A DNA stretch of 64,000 nucleotides from Streptomyces cathayae (GCF_029760955.1 NZ_CP121682.1:5394001-5458000); one strand, 5' to 3'; shown: positions 17,346-26,819, numbered from the stretch's first letter. A program made the numbers and translations. Notes: generated by a model from the letters alone, not told the origin.

Positions 17346-18338
17346 ATGCCCGTACCCAAAGCCGAACTGCACCTTCACATCGAAGGCACCCTCGAGCCCG
17401 AGCTCGCCTTCGCCCTCGCCGCGCGCAACGGCGTCGCACTGCCCTACGCCGACACCGACGCCCTGCGCGAGGCGTACCGGTTCGAGGACCTCCAGTCGTT
17501 CCTGAACCTGTACTACGAGCTCATGGCGGTGCTGCGCACCGAGCGGGACTTCGAGGACCTCGCCGACGCCTACCTGGCCCGCGCCGCCGCCCAGGGCGTG
17601 CGGCACGCGGAGATCTTCTTCGACCCGCAGGCCCATGTGTCCCGGGGCGTCGCCATGGACACGGTGGTCGACGGGCTGTGGCGGGCCCTGGAACGCGGGG
17701 AGCGGACGCACGGCGTCTCGACCCGGCTGATCATGTGCTTCCTGCGGGACGAGTCCGCCGAGTCGGCCCTGGCGACCCTGGACGCCGCCAAGCCCCACCT
17801 GGACCGGATCACCGGGGTCGGCCTCGACTCGGCCGAGGTCGGACACCCGCCGGCGAAGTTCCGCGAGGTGTACGAGGCGGCCGCCGCGCTCGGACTGCGG
17901 CGGGTGGCGCACGCCGGTGAGGAGGGGCCGCCGGAGTACATCACCGAGGCGCTGGACGTCCTCGGCGTCGAACGGATCGACCACGGGCTGCGCTGCACGG
18001 AGGACCCGGCGCTGGTGGAGCGGCTGGTGCGGGACCGCGTTCCGCTGACCCTGTGCCCGCTGTCCAACGTCCGGCTGCGCACCGTGGACACCCTCGCCGA
18101 CCACCCGCTGCCCGCGATGCTCGACGCCGGCCTGATGTGCACGGTGAACTCCGACGACCCGGCCTACTTCGGCGGCTACGTCGGGGACACCTTCGACGCG
18201 GTGCGCGACACCCTCGGCCTCGGCCCGGAGCGGCTGCGCGAACTGGCCCGCAACTCCTTCCTCGCCGCGTTCCTGGACGACGACGAGGAGCGCCGGGCGC
18301 GCTACCTCGCCGAGGTGGAGGCCTACGTCTTCCCGTAG
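17346..18338 (+). CDS. Adenosine/adenine deaminase
   Basis: 330 residues of the amidohydrolase superfamily. Metal and catalytic motifs are HLHIEGTLEPE at residues 9-19, HAGEE near 193, RIDHG, and NSDDPAYFGGY near 276. The reaction is hydrolytic deamination of adenosine (to inosine) or adenine (to hypoxanthine). HIEGTLEPE and DDPAYFGGY resemble the adenine deaminase branch (yeast Aah1-like) more than classical Add, so adenine may be the true substrate; this is inference. Cytosolic. Likely leaderless. Confidence 0.88.
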   Translation: MPVPKAELHLHIEGTLEPELAFALAARNGVALPYADTDALREAYRFEDLQSFLNLYYELMAVLRTERDFEDLADAYLARAAAQGVRHAEIFFDPQAHVSRGVAMDTVVDGLWRALERGERTHGVSTRLIMCFLRDESAESALATLDAAKPHLDRITGVGLDSAEVGHPPAKFREVYEAAAALGLRRVAHAGEEGPPEYITEALDVLGVERIDHGLRCTEDPALVERLVRDRVPLTLCPLSNVRLRTVDTLADHPLPAMLDAGLMCTVNSDDPAYFGGYVGDTFDAVRDTLGLGPERLRELARNSFLAAFLDDDEERRARYLAEVEAYVFP

Positions 18339-18537
18339 TTCTCGCAGTCCTGGCAGCTCCCGCGGTTCCTGTCCTTCCCATTGACGGGGTCTGTTCGCCT
18401 CTCTCACCTCTGTTCCCATGTGTGGATGACGTTCGTACGGTGGGACGGCGCGGGTGGGCCTCGGTGCGGCGACGGGGGCGGCGCCTTGGCCCGTCGGCCC
18501 CGCCCGCCACCGGCCTGGACCTCGTAGGAGCTGCCCC
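18339..18537. other. Spacer before glucarate dehydratase
   Basis: About 200 bases without a gene. TTGACG (18381) and TACGGT (18436) are promoter-like hexamers but too far apart to pair. The TAGGAG ribosome site of the next gene lies at 18525-18530. Confidence 0.3.
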
Positions 18538-19845
18538 GTGACCGTGCCGACCGCCCGCGACCTGACCGTCACCGAGGTACGGCTCACGCCGATCCTGGTC
18601 GCCGACCCGCCGCTGCTGAACACCCAGGGGGTGCACCAGCCGTACACGCCCCGGCTGATCGTCGAGATCGTCACGGCGGACGGGACCACCGGCGTGGGGG
18701 AGACCTACGGCGACACCAAGTACCTGGAACTCGCCCACCCCTTCGCCGAGCAGCTGAAGGGACGCCAGGTCACGGATGTGAACAGCCTCTTCGTGCTCCT
18801 GGACGAGGTCTCCGTGGCGGCCTCCCGGGTGGAGGACGCCGTCGACGTCGGCGGGCTGCGCGGTGTGCAGACCGCCGACAAGCTGCGGCTGTCCATCGCC
18901 TCCGCCTTCGAGGTCGCCTGCCTCGACGCCCTCGGCAAGGCGCTCGGACTGCCCGTGCACGCACTGCTCGGCGGCAAGGTCCGCGACGCCGTGGAGTACA
19001 GCGCGTACCTCTTCTACCGGTACGCCGAGCACCCCGAGGGCGTCGCCGCCGAGAAGGACGACTGGGGCGCCGCCCTGGACCCGGCCGGCGTCGTCGCGCA
19101 GGCCCGTGCCTTCGAGGAGCGGTACGGCTTCACCTCGTTCAAGCTCAAGGGCGGCGTCTTCCCGCCCGAGGAGGAGACCGCCGCCGTCCGCGCCCTCGCC
19201 GAGGCCTTCCCCGGCCACCCGCTGCGGCTCGACCCCAACGGGGCCTGGTCCGTCGAGACCTCGGTCCGGGTGGCCGAGGAGGTCGGCGGGCTCCTGGAGT
19301 ACCTGGAGGACCCGACGCCCGGCACCCCCGCCATGGCCGAGGTCGCCGCCCGCACCGGAGTGCCGCTCGCCACCAACATGTGTGTGACGACCTTCCCCGA
19401 GATCAAGGAGGCGTTCACCACGGACGCCGTCCAGGTCGTCCTCTCCGACCACCACTACTGGGGCGGGCTGCGCAACACGCTGCACCTCGCCGCCGTCTGC
19501 CGCACCTTCGGCGTGGGCGTCTCCATGCACTCCAACACCCACCTCGGCATCAGCCTCGCCGCGATGACCCACGTCGCGGCCACCGTGCCGGACCTGCACC
19601 ACGCCTGCGACTCCCACTACCTGTGGCAGTCCGAGGACGTGCTCACCGAACGCCTCACCTTCGAGGACGGCACCGTGCGGGTGTCCGACGCCCCCGGCCT
19701 CGGCGTCACCCTCGACCACGACCGGCTCGCCGCCCTGCACCGGCGGTGGCTGGCGGACGACGGCGCGCTCCGCGACCGCGACGACGCGGCGGCCATGCGG
19801 ATCACCGACCCCGCCTGGGTCACCCCGCCGGTGCCCCGCTGGTGA
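18538..19845 (+). CDS. gudD: Glucarate dehydratase (enolase superfamily)
   Basis: 435 residues. TSFKLKGG carries the KxK catalytic pair and RLDPNGAW a metal-ligand Asp/Asn. LEYLEDPTPG carries the next acidic ligand and VSMHSNTHLGIS the catalytic His. This set and the LTPILVADPPLLNTQGVHQP N-terminus fit D-glucarate dehydratase, which makes 5-keto-4-deoxy-D-glucarate in aldaric acid breakdown. GTG 18538 has TAGGAG 7 bases upstream. A PfkB kinase gene follows after 105 bases, suggesting a small sugar-acid utilisation unit. Confidence 0.9.
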   Translation: MTVPTARDLTVTEVRLTPILVADPPLLNTQGVHQPYTPRLIVEIVTADGTTGVGETYGDTKYLELAHPFAEQLKGRQVTDVNSLFVLLDEVSVAASRVEDAVDVGGLRGVQTADKLRLSIASAFEVACLDALGKALGLPVHALLGGKVRDAVEYSAYLFYRYAEHPEGVAAEKDDWGAALDPAGVVAQARAFEERYGFTSFKLKGGVFPPEEETAAVRALAEAFPGHPLRLDPNGAWSVETSVRVAEEVGGLLEYLEDPTPGTPAMAEVAARTGVPLATNMCVTTFPEIKEAFTTDAVQVVLSDHHYWGGLRNTLHLAAVCRTFGVGVSMHSNTHLGISLAAMTHVAATVPDLHHACDSHYLWQSEDVLTERLTFEDGTVRVSDAPGLGVTLDHDRLAALHRRWLADDGALRDRDDAAAMRITDPAWVTPPVPRW

Positions 19846-19950
19846 ACCGGTGAGACGAAGAACCCCCGGATGTGACGGCCGTGACGGACGGCGGGCTGTC
19901 CGTGAGGTGGTGCACACTGGCCGGAACCGCACCAGGCCAGGGAGCGCATC

Positions 19951-21177
19951 GTGAAGGCGTCCACCACGTCGTCCGAAGAGGGAGCCGACGACAGTGCCCC
20001 CCGGGGCGTCATCAGCCACAGCGGCACCCCGGCGGGGGCGCACGGCGTGCCCCACGTCGACCCGCTCGCCGCGCTGCGCACACCCGGCGACCCGCCCTGG
20101 GACGTCTACCTCACCGGCACCGTCTTCCTCGACATCATCTTCACCGGGCTCGACTCCGCCCCGGTGCGCGGGACCGAGTCCTGGGCGCGCGGGATGGGGT
20201 CGAGCCCCGGCGGCGTCGCCAACATGGCCACCGCCCTCGCCCGCCTCGGCCTGCGCACCTCCCTCGCGGCGGCCTTCGGCGACGACCACTACGGGGAGTA
20301 CTGCTGGGACGCCCTGGAGCGGGGCGAGGCCATCGACCTCTCCGCGTCGCGCACCGTGCCCGGCTGGCACTCCCCGGTCACCGTCTCCATGGCCTACGAG
20401 GGGGAGCGCACCATGGTCACCCACGGCCACGAACCGCCCCCGGAGGAGCCCTCCCACCGGCCGGCCTCCAGCAGCGGCAAGCTGCCCCCGCCCGGCGCGC
20501 ACCTGTCGCCCCGCCCGCCCCGCGCGCGGGGCGCGGTCGCCTCCCTCGCCCCGGGACGCAGCGAGCGCTGGATCGCCCACGCCGCGCGGCAGGGGACCAG
20601 GATCTTCGGCGACGTCGGCTGGGACGACACCGGCCGGTGGGACCTCGCCGCACTGCCCGACCTGCGGCACTGCGAGGCGTTCCTGCCGAACGCCGAGGAA
20701 GCCATGCGCTACACCGGCACCGACTGCCCCCGCGCCGCCGCGCACGCCCTCACCGAGCACGTGCCGGTCGCGGTGGTCACCCTCGGCTCGGACGGGGCGT
20801 ACGCCGTGGACCGGCGCACCGGGGAGAGCGCCGAGGTGCCCGCCATCGCCGTCGAGGCCCTCGACCCGACCGGCGCGGGGGACGTCTTCGTGGCGGGCTT
20901 CGTCACCGGCAGCCTGGCCGGCTGGCCGCTCGCCGACCGCCTCGGCTTCGCCGGCCTGACCGCGGCCCTCTCCGTCCAGGAGTTCGGCGGCTCCCTGTCG
21001 GCGCCCGGCTGGTCGGAGATCGCGGCCTGGTGGCGCGAGGTCCAGTCCGTCGAGGGCCAGGACCCGGCCGCCCTGAGCCGGTACGCGTTCCTCGCGGACC
21101 TGATCCCCGACGGGCTGGTCCGCCCCTGGCCCCTGCGCAGAGCGGTCCCCACCATCGGCTTCGGCCGGTCCGCCTGA
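19951..21177 (+). CDS. PfkB family carbohydrate kinase
   Basis: 408 residues. The C-terminal PfkB signature DPTGAGDVFVAGF includes the catalytic Asp, and MGSSPGGVANMATALARLG is the N-terminal sugar-binding signature. An insertion of about 35 residues rich in Pro, Ser and His (from about 163) interrupts the lid region and is unusual. The enzyme phosphorylates a sugar or nucleoside; substrate unknown. GTG 19951 has AGGGAG nearby. Its place after glucarate dehydratase suggests, without proving, a role with aldarate-derived sugars. Confidence 0.82.
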   Translation: MKASTTSSEEGADDSAPRGVISHSGTPAGAHGVPHVDPLAALRTPGDPPWDVYLTGTVFLDIIFTGLDSAPVRGTESWARGMGSSPGGVANMATALARLGLRTSLAAAFGDDHYGEYCWDALERGEAIDLSASRTVPGWHSPVTVSMAYEGERTMVTHGHEPPPEEPSHRPASSSGKLPPPGAHLSPRPPRARGAVASLAPGRSERWIAHAARQGTRIFGDVGWDDTGRWDLAALPDLRHCEAFLPNAEEAMRYTGTDCPRAAAHALTEHVPVAVVTLGSDGAYAVDRRTGESAEVPAIAVEALDPTGAGDVFVAGFVTGSLAGWPLADRLGFAGLTAALSVQEFGGSLSAPGWSEIAAWWREVQSVEGQDPAALSRYAFLADLIPDGLVRPWPLRRAVPTIGFGRSA

Positions 21178-21340
21178 CCCCCGCCCACCGGCCGTCACCC
21201 GGTCCCCGCCCGTCCGCGACCACCCCGCCGGTAAAAGGCCTACGGGGTTGTCACCGCCGCGTCGTACCCTGGGAGGCGCGAGGCCGCCCTCAGCTGCGCG
21301 GCCCTGACGAGGAGGAATCGCAGGCCTTCAGCGCCGGCCC

Positions 21341-22414
21341 ATGACTCAGACACCCACAGCTCAGACCCCCGCGCAGGAGCAGGCGAGAGTCCAGTTCACC
21401 GTCCCGGCCAAACACCCCATGGTGACCGTGCTGGGTTCCGGAGACTCCCTGCTGCGCGTGATCGAGAAGGCCTTCCCGGGGGCCGACATCCATGTCCGGG
21501 GCAATGAGATCAGCGCGGTCGGCGATGCCGCCGAAGTCGCCCTCGTCTCGCGCGTTTTCGACGAGATGATGCTGGTGCTGCGCACCGGGCAGCCGATGAC
21601 GGAGGACGCGGTGGAACGCTCGATCGCCATGCTGAAGGCGAGCGAGAACGGGGAGAGCGACGGCCAGGAGACCCCGGCCCAGGTGCTCACACAGAACATC
21701 CTGTCCTCGCGCGGCCGCACGATCCGCCCCAAGACGCTCAACCAGAAGCGCTATGTGGACGCGATCGACAAGCACACCGTCGTCTTCGGCATCGGTCCCG
21801 CCGGTACCGGCAAGACCTATCTCGCCATGGCCAAGGCGGTGCAGGCCCTGCAGTCCAAGCAGGTCAACCGCATCATCCTGACCCGCCCCGCGGTCGAGGC
21901 CGGAGAGCGCCTGGGCTTCCTGCCCGGCACCCTCTACGAGAAGATCGACCCGTACCTGCGCCCGCTCTACGACGCCCTGCACGACATGCTCGACCCCGAC
22001 TCCATCCCGCGCCTGATGGCGGCGGGCACCATCGAGGTCGCCCCGCTGGCGTACATGCGCGGCCGGACGCTCAACGACGCCTTCATCATCCTGGACGAGG
22101 CGCAGAACACCAGCCCCGAGCAGATGAAGATGTTCCTCACCCGGCTCGGATTCGACTCGAAGATCGTCATCACGGGTGACGTCACCCAGGTCGACCTGCC
22201 GAGCGGCACCAAGTCCGGTCTGCGGCAGGTGCAGGACATCCTGGAGGGCCTCGAGGACGTCCACTTCTCCCGGCTGTCGTCGCAGGACGTCGTACGCCAC
22301 CGGCTGGTGGGCCGTATCGTCGACGCGTACGAGCAGTACGACAGCGAGCACGGCACCCAGAACGGCACGCACCAGAGCGGCGGCCGGGACAAGGCCGGGC
22401 ACAAGGGGAAGTAG
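21341..22414 (+). CDS. phoH: PhoH-like ATPase
   Basis: 357 residues. Walker A is GPAGTGKT (about 150) and Walker B is FIILDEAQN, followed by [14 protein letters not shown] and [12 protein letters not shown], all standard for PhoH/PhoL. The N-terminal region carries a KH-like segment ([13 protein letters not shown]). PhoH with YbeY acts in rRNA maturation and RNA quality control. AGGAGG lies about 25 bases before the ATG, unusually far, and no nearer in-frame start was found. The gene is followed 12 bases later by ybeY, its usual partner. Confidence 0.92.
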   Translation: MTQTPTAQTPAQEQARVQFTVPAKHPMVTVLGSGDSLLRVIEKAFPGADIHVRGNEISAVGDAAEVALVSRVFDEMMLVLRTGQPMTEDAVERSIAMLKASENGESDGQETPAQVLTQNILSSRGRTIRPKTLNQKRYVDAIDKHTVVFGIGPAGTGKTYLAMAKAVQALQSKQVNRIILTRPAVEAGERLGFLPGTLYEKIDPYLRPLYDALHDMLDPDSIPRLMAAGTIEVAPLAYMRGRTLNDAFIILDEAQNTSPEQMKMFLTRLGFDSKIVITGDVTQVDLPSGTKSGLRQVQDILEGLEDVHFSRLSSQDVVRHRLVGRIVDAYEQYDSEHGTQNGTHQSGGRDKAGHKGK

Positions 22415-22426
22415 ACCGAACAGCAG

Positions 22427-22924
22427 ATGTCGATCGACGTCAACAACGAGTCCGGAACCGAGGTCGACGAGCAGGCGATCCTCGACATCGCCCGCTACGC
22501 GCTCGCCCGGATGCGCATCCACCCGCTCTCCGAGCTCTCGGTGATCGTCGTGGACTCCGGGGCGATGGAACAGCTCCACATCCAGTGGATGGACCTGCCC
22601 GGCCCGACGGACGTGATGTCGTTCCCGATGGACGAGCTGCGGCCGCCGTCCAAGGACGGCGACGAGCCACCGCAGGGCCTGCTCGGCGACATCGTGCTGT
22701 GTCCCGAGGTCGCCGCCCGGCAGGGCGCCGAGGCGCCGACGCGGCACACCATGGACGAGGAGCTGCACCTGCTCACCGTCCACGGTGTGCTGCACCTGCT
22801 GGGCTACGACCACGAGGAGCCCGACGAGAAGGCCGAGATGTTCGGCCTGCAGGCCGCCATCGTGGACGGCTGGCGCGCGGAGAAGGGCATGACCGGCCCG
22901 TCCCCCGCCCCGACCGTGTCATGA
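22427..22924 (+). CDS. ybeY: Endoribonuclease YbeY
   Basis: 165 residues. The zinc motif [11 protein letters not shown] (H-x3-H-x5-H) is intact near residue 125, and [11 protein letters not shown] is the conserved N-terminal motif. YbeY is needed for 16S rRNA 3' maturation and late 30S quality control. It lies between phoH and the CBS-domain gene. The stop overlaps the ATG of the next gene (ATGA), giving translational coupling. Confidence 0.95.
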   Translation: MSIDVNNESGTEVDEQAILDIARYALARMRIHPLSELSVIVVDSGAMEQLHIQWMDLPGPTDVMSFPMDELRPPSKDGDEPPQGLLGDIVLCPEVAARQGAEAPTRHTMDEELHLLTVHGVLHLLGYDHEEPDEKAEMFGLQAAIVDGWRAEKGMTGPSPAPTVS

Positions 22925-24249
22925 GTCCCGGACTCCTCCTCGGCGCGATCGCCCTGATCGTCGTCGCCTGGCTGTTCGCCTGCGCGGAGACGGGCATCGC
23001 GCGCGTCTCCGGCTTCCGCGCCGAGGAGGCCGTGCGCTCCGGCCGCCGGGGCAGCGCCGGGCTCGCGAAGCTCGCCGCCGACCCCACCCGCTACCTCAAC
23101 GTGGCGCTGCTGGTCCGCGTCGGCTGCGAGATGGCCGCCGCCGCGCTGGTCACCTACGCCTGCCTGAGGCAGTTCGACGGCACCGCCGAGGCGCTGCTGA
23201 TCGCCATCGCGGTCATGGTCCTCGTCTCGTACGTGGCCGTCGGGGTCTCCCCGCGCACCATCGGCCGCCAGCACCCGATGAACACGGCCACGGCGGCGGC
23301 GTACGTGCTGCTGCCGCTGGCCAGGATCATGGGACCGATCCCGTCCCTGCTGATCCTCATCGGCAACGCGCTCACCCCCGGCCAGGGCTTCCGGCGCGGT
23401 CCCTTCGCCTCCGAGGCGGAACTGCGCGCGCTGGTCGACCTCGCGGAGCAGGAGTCGCTGATCGAGGACGAGGAGCGCCGCATGGTGCACTCGGTCTTCG
23501 AGCTGGGGGACACCCTGGTCCGTGAGGTCATGGTCCCGCGGACGGACCTGGTGATGGTCGAGCGCTACAAGACCATCCGCCAGACCCTCACCCTCGCCCT
23601 GCGCTCCGGTTTCTCCCGGATGCCGGTGACCGGCGAGAGCGAGGACGACATCGTCGGCATCGTGTACCTGAAGGACCTGGCCCGCAAGACGCACATCAGC
23701 CGGGACGCGGAGAGCGAGCTGGTGTCCACGGCGATGCGGCCCGCGTTCTTCGTGCCCGACACCAAGAACGCCGGCGATCTGCTGCGCGAGATGCAGAAGG
23801 ACCGCAACCACGTCGCCGTCGTCATCGACGAGTACGGCGGCACCGCGGGCATCGTCACCATCGAGGACATCCTCGAGGAGATCGTCGGCGAGATCACCGA
23901 CGAGTACGACCGGGAGATCGCGCCGGTGGAGGAGCTGGGCGAGGACCGCTACCGGGTCACCGCCCGTCTCGACATCACCGACCTCGGCGAGCTGTACGGC
24001 CTGGAGGAGTACGACGACGAGGACGTGGAGACCGTCGGCGGACTGCTCGCCAAGCTGCTCGGCCGGGTGCCGATCGCGGGCGCGTCCGCCGTGGCCGGCC
24101 TGCCCGACGAGCGCCGGCTGCGGCTGACGGCGGAGGCGGCGGCAGGCCGCCGCAACAAGATCGTCACCGTGCTGGTGGAGCCGGTGGCGCCGGGAGACCC
24201 GGGGGAGCCGGTGGACCCGTCCCGGGTCGAGGAGGAGCCGACGCGATGA
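22921..24249 (+). CDS. Hemolysin C/CorC-type membrane protein with CBS domains
   Basis: 442 residues. An N-terminal DUF21 membrane domain has helices near 3-18, 65-85, 92-108 and 120-150. Two CBS domains follow ([13 protein letters not shown] and [20 protein letters not shown]), then a CorC_HlyC C-terminal domain with [16 protein letters not shown]. Relatives take part in divalent cation transport or tolerance; hemolysis is a historical name. It sits in the classic phoH-ybeY-corC-era string and overlaps both neighbours by four bases. Confidence 0.9.
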   Translation: MSPGLLLGAIALIVVAWLFACAETGIARVSGFRAEEAVRSGRRGSAGLAKLAADPTRYLNVALLVRVGCEMAAAALVTYACLRQFDGTAEALLIAIAVMVLVSYVAVGVSPRTIGRQHPMNTATAAAYVLLPLARIMGPIPSLLILIGNALTPGQGFRRGPFASEAELRALVDLAEQESLIEDEERRMVHSVFELGDTLVREVMVPRTDLVMVERYKTIRQTLTLALRSGFSRMPVTGESEDDIVGIVYLKDLARKTHISRDAESELVSTAMRPAFFVPDTKNAGDLLREMQKDRNHVAVVIDEYGGTAGIVTIEDILEEIVGEITDEYDREIAPVEELGEDRYRVTARLDITDLGELYGLEEYDDEDVETVGGLLAKLLGRVPIAGASAVAGLPDERRLRLTAEAAAGRRNKIVTVLVEPVAPGDPGEPVDPSRVEEEPTR

Positions 24250-24605
24250 CCCCGGAGGACCTGCGTGGCCTCTGTCTTTCCTTCGACGCCGCCGTGGAGG
24301 ACTTCCCGTTCAACCCGGAGACCTCGGTCTTCAAGGTGCTGGGCAAGGTCTTCGCACTGACCGCCCTGGACGCGCGGCCCCTGGCGGTCAGCCTCAAGTG
24401 CGACCCGGAGGACGCGGTCCGGCTCCGCGCCGAGCACCCCGGCCTGATCGTCCCCGGGTGGCACCTCGACAAGCGCCACTGGAACACGGTGACCGTCGAC
24501 GGCGAGCTCCCCGACGGGCTGGTCCGGGAGCAGGTCGAGGACTCCTACGACCTGGTCGTCGCCGGCCTGCCGCGCGCGGAGCGGCTCCGCCTCGACCGCC
24601 CCTGA
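24246..24605 (+). CDS. MmcQ/YjbR family DNA-binding-like protein
   Basis: 119 residues. KVFALTALDARPLAVSLKCDPE followed by PGWHLDKRHWNTVTVDG is the MmcQ/YjbR signature, an alpha/beta fold related to the CyaY family. Function is not established. The ATG overlaps the preceding stop (ATGA), so it belongs to the phoH-ybeY-CBS operon. Confidence 0.85.
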   Translation: MTPEDLRGLCLSFDAAVEDFPFNPETSVFKVLGKVFALTALDARPLAVSLKCDPEDAVRLRAEHPGLIVPGWHLDKRHWNTVTVDGELPDGLVREQVEDSYDLVVAGLPRAERLRLDRP

Positions 24606-24616
24606 GCAGGGCTCCG

Positions 24617-24622
24617 TATGCT
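24617..24622 (+). promoter_or_regulatory. -10 element of probable leaderless transcript (cdd-like gene)
   Basis: TATGCT ends 7 bases before the ATG at 24630; no Shine-Dalgarno is present, so this gene may have its own start inside the operon. Confidence 0.45.
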
Positions 24623-24629
24623 CGGGTCC

Positions 24630-24983
24630 ATGACAGACAGCAGCGCGCTCGACCCCGAGGACCACAAGATCATCACCCTGGCCCGTTCCGCGCGGGCCCG
24701 CAACGGTGTGCCCGAGGGGGCCGCCGTGCGGGACGAGAACGGGCGGACCTATGTCGCGGGGACCGTGGCCCTGGACTCCCTGCGGCTGACCGCCCTGCAG
24801 ACGGCGGTGGCGATGGCGGTGGCGTCCGGGGCGAAGTCGCTGGAGGCGGCGGCCGTGGTGACGACGGAGGAGTCGGTGCCGGCCGCGGACCTCGCGGCGG
24901 TACGGGACCTCGGCGGCCCCGGAACCCCGGTGCTGCTGGCCGGCCCGGACGGCACGGTCCGGGAGACACTCGCCGCGGGATGA
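24630..24983 (+). CDS. Cytidine deaminase-like protein lacking the zinc site
   Basis: 117 residues. Overall pattern (AAVRDENGRTYVAGTVALDSLRL, then an Ala-rich helix and a strand) follows the cytidine deaminase fold. But the catalytic C/H-A-E is replaced by LRLTALQTA and the PCxxC motif is absent; the protein contains no Cys or His at those places. It is therefore probably not a deaminase. Position just upstream of era matches cdd in Bacillus and other bacteria, suggesting descent from cdd with a changed role. Leaderless start likely. Confidence 0.75.
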   Translation: MTDSSALDPEDHKIITLARSARARNGVPEGAAVRDENGRTYVAGTVALDSLRLTALQTAVAMAVASGAKSLEAAAVVTTEESVPAADLAAVRDLGGPGTPVLLAGPDGTVRETLAAG

Positions 24984-24993
24984 TCTCCGTGGG

Positions 24994-25041
24994 GCCACCC
25001 TGGGGTCATCCCTGAGGTCATCCCCAAGGGCCACCCCAGGG
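24994..25041. repeat. Four 12-bp degenerate tandem repeats
   Basis: GCCACCCTGGGG, TCATCCCTGAGG, TCATCCCCAAGG and GCCACCCCAGGG follow without gaps right after the cdd-like gene. The outer units are partly complementary to each other, so the array can fold and may act as a terminator. Confidence 0.55.
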
Positions 25042-25061
25042 GGGTGATTCAACGGGGGGTG

Positions 25062-25074
25062 TTACCGGCGGTAA
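25062..25074. promoter_or_regulatory. TTACCG/CGGTAA palindrome upstream of a secreted-protein gene
   Basis: TTACCGGCGGTAA is a perfect 6-1-6 palindrome within a short A/T-containing patch about 165 bases before the next start. It could be an operator or overlap a promoter. No binding protein is suggested by the neighbours. Confidence 0.35.
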
Positions 25075-25239
25075 ATAGGCCGGATTTCCACCTTGCCGCC
25101 GCCTCGTCCCCCGCGCATCAATGGAACCGTTGTCTCCGACGGGCTCTCGGACCCGGCCCGTCGGATCCCTTCGTCTCGTGCAGCGTCACCGCTCCCACCT
25201 GCCCGAGCACTTCCCCCCACGGAAAGGGAACCGGACTCC

Positions 25240-25716
25240 ATGAGAGGTACACGAACCGGCACCGGCGCGTTTCTGGCCGCCGCCGTGGCGGCCTGCGGGC
25301 TCGCCTTCGCCCCCTCCGCCGCCGCCGTCGCCCCCGGGGCGGCCACGGTCAACGCCGACTGCGGAAGCTGGGGCGGTGGCGACGCCACCCTCACGGCCAC
25401 CCAGAGCGGCACGTCCGCCACCGTCACCATCAACACCTCCGCGGTCACCGCACCCCTCGCGATCGGCAAGGACTCGCTCGTCTCGCAGCTCACCCTGGTC
25501 AAGGCCGGCGGCGGCACCACCGTCTTCAAGGGCACCAAGAACCCGGCCATGGCGACCGGGGCCGCCCTCGAGGTCGGCCCGCTCTCCGGGACCGTCGCGT
25601 CCGGCGACAGCCTGGAGGCGTTCGGCGGCACGCTGAAGGTGACCGCGTTCGGCTTCATCACCATCACGTGCACGGCCACCGGACCGCAGTCACCGGGCCC
25701 GTTCGTCTTCGACTGA
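25240..25716 (+). CDS. Small secreted protein of unknown function
   Basis: 158 residues with a clear signal peptide: MRGTRTGTG, a hydrophobic run FLAAAVAACGLAF, then APSAAAVA with likely cleavage near residue 30. The mature part has two Cys (NADCGS and TITCTA) that could form one disulfide and is Gly/Thr-rich with alternating hydrophobics, suggesting a beta-sandwich. No catalytic motif. GGAAAGGGA lies 9-10 bases before the ATG. It interrupts the cdd-era pairing. Confidence 0.75.
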   Translation: MRGTRTGTGAFLAAAVAACGLAFAPSAAAVAPGAATVNADCGSWGGGDATLTATQSGTSATVTINTSAVTAPLAIGKDSLVSQLTLVKAGGGTTVFKGTKNPAMATGAALEVGPLSGTVASGDSLEAFGGTLKVTAFGFITITCTATGPQSPGPFVFD

Positions 25717-25760
25717 CCCCCCGGCCGTCACTCCCCGGTTCCCCCTCCCCACTCCCCAGT

Positions 25761-25802
25761 CCCACCGGTCCGGGCGCCCCACCGGGTGTCCGGACCGGTG
25801 GG
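25761..25802. terminator. Terminator hairpin after the secreted-protein gene
   Basis: A perfect 13-bp inverted repeat (CCCACCGGTCCGG and its complement) with a 16-base loop, 44 bases after the stop and 64 before era. There is no U-tract, as is common in Streptomyces. Confidence 0.6.
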
Positions 25803-25852
25803 GTGTGCGGACCGGTGCGGGCGGGTGGTACGGCGGGGCCTCGGGGATCAGG

Positions 25853-25858
25853 GACAAT
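25853..25858 (+). promoter_or_regulatory. -10 element of probable leaderless era transcript
   Basis: GACAAT is followed by 7 bases and the ATG at 25866, without a ribosome site. Confidence 0.5.
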
Positions 25859-25865
25859 GGGCGGC

Positions 25866-26819
25866 ATGAGTGTTCGTACCCAGTCATCCGAGCAGCCCGC
25901 CGAAGCTGTCCACCGGGCCGGCTTCGCCTGCTTCGTGGGCCGCCCCAACGCGGGCAAGTCCACCCTCACGAACGCTCTGGTCGGGCAGAAGGTGGCGATC
26001 ACCTCCAACCGGCCGCAGACGACCCGGCACACCGTGCGCGGCATCGTCCACCGCCCCGAGGCGCAGCTGATCCTCGTCGACACCCCCGGCCTGCACAAGC
26101 CGCGCACACTGCTCGGCGAGCGGCTGAACGACGTGGTCCGCACCACCTGGGCCGAGGTCGACGCGATCGGCTTCTGCATCCCCGCGGACCAGAAGCTCGG
26201 CCCCGGCGACCGCTTCATCGCCAAGGAACTGGCCGGGATCAGGAAGACCCCGAAGGTCGCCATCGTCACCAAGACCGACCTGGTGGACAGCAAGACCCTG
26301 GCCGAGCAGCTCATCGCCGTCGACCTGCTGGGCAAGGAGCTCGGGATCACCTGGGCGGAGATCGTCCCGGTGTCGGCGACCACGGACCAGCAGGTCGACC
26401 TGCTGGCCGACCTCCTCGTCCCGCTGATGCCCGAGGGCCCCGCCCTCTACCCCGAGGGCGACCTGACGGACGAACCCGAGATGGTCATGGTGGCGGAGCT
26501 GATCCGCGAGGCCGCCCTGGAGGGCGTCCGCGACGAGCTGCCCCACTCCATCGCCGTGGTCGTGGAGGAGATGCTGCCCCGCGAGGACCGTCCCGCCGAC
26601 AAGCCCCTCCTCGACATCCATGCCTACCTCTACATCGAGCGCACCAGCCAGAAGGGCATCGTCATCGGCCCCAAGGGCAAGCGGCTCAAGGACGTCGGCA
26701 TCAAGTCCCGCCAGCAGATCGAGGCCCTCCTCGGCACCCCTGTCTTCCTCGACCTGCACGTCAAGGTGGCGAAGGACTGGCAGCGGGATCCGAAGCAGCT
26801 GCGACGACTGGGGTTCTGA
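25866..26819 (+). CDS. era: GTPase Era
   Basis: 317 residues. G1 is GRPNAGKST, G3 is DTPGLHKP and G4 is TKTD. The KH domain near the C-terminus contains IVIGPKGKRLKDVGIKSR, which binds the 3' end of 16S rRNA. Era acts in 30S assembly, consistent with phoH and ybeY upstream. ATG 25866 appears leaderless. The last 40 bases or so of the gene are partly repeated 131 bases downstream. Confidence 0.96.
   Translation: MSVRTQSSEQPAEAVHRAGFACFVGRPNAGKSTLTNALVGQKVAITSNRPQTTRHTVRGIVHRPEAQLILVDTPGLHKPRTLLGERLNDVVRTTWAEVDAIGFCIPADQKLGPGDRFIAKELAGIRKTPKVAIVTKTDLVDSKTLAEQLIAVDLLGKELGITWAEIVPVSATTDQQVDLLADLLVPLMPEGPALYPEGDLTDEPEMVMVAELIREAALEGVRDELPHSIAVVVEEMLPREDRPADKPLLDIHAYLYIERTSQKGIVIGPKGKRLKDVGIKSRQQIEALLGTPVFLDLHVKVAKDWQRDPKQLRRLGF

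Noticed and set aside
17941..21198. 1085-residue minus-strand frame opposite three genes
   Set aside because: It runs across the deaminase, glucarate dehydratase and PfkB genes, whose motifs are clear on the plus strand.
24994..25041. Tandem repeats considered as a CRISPR array
   Set aside because: Units are 12 bases, degenerate and without spacers; no cas genes are present.
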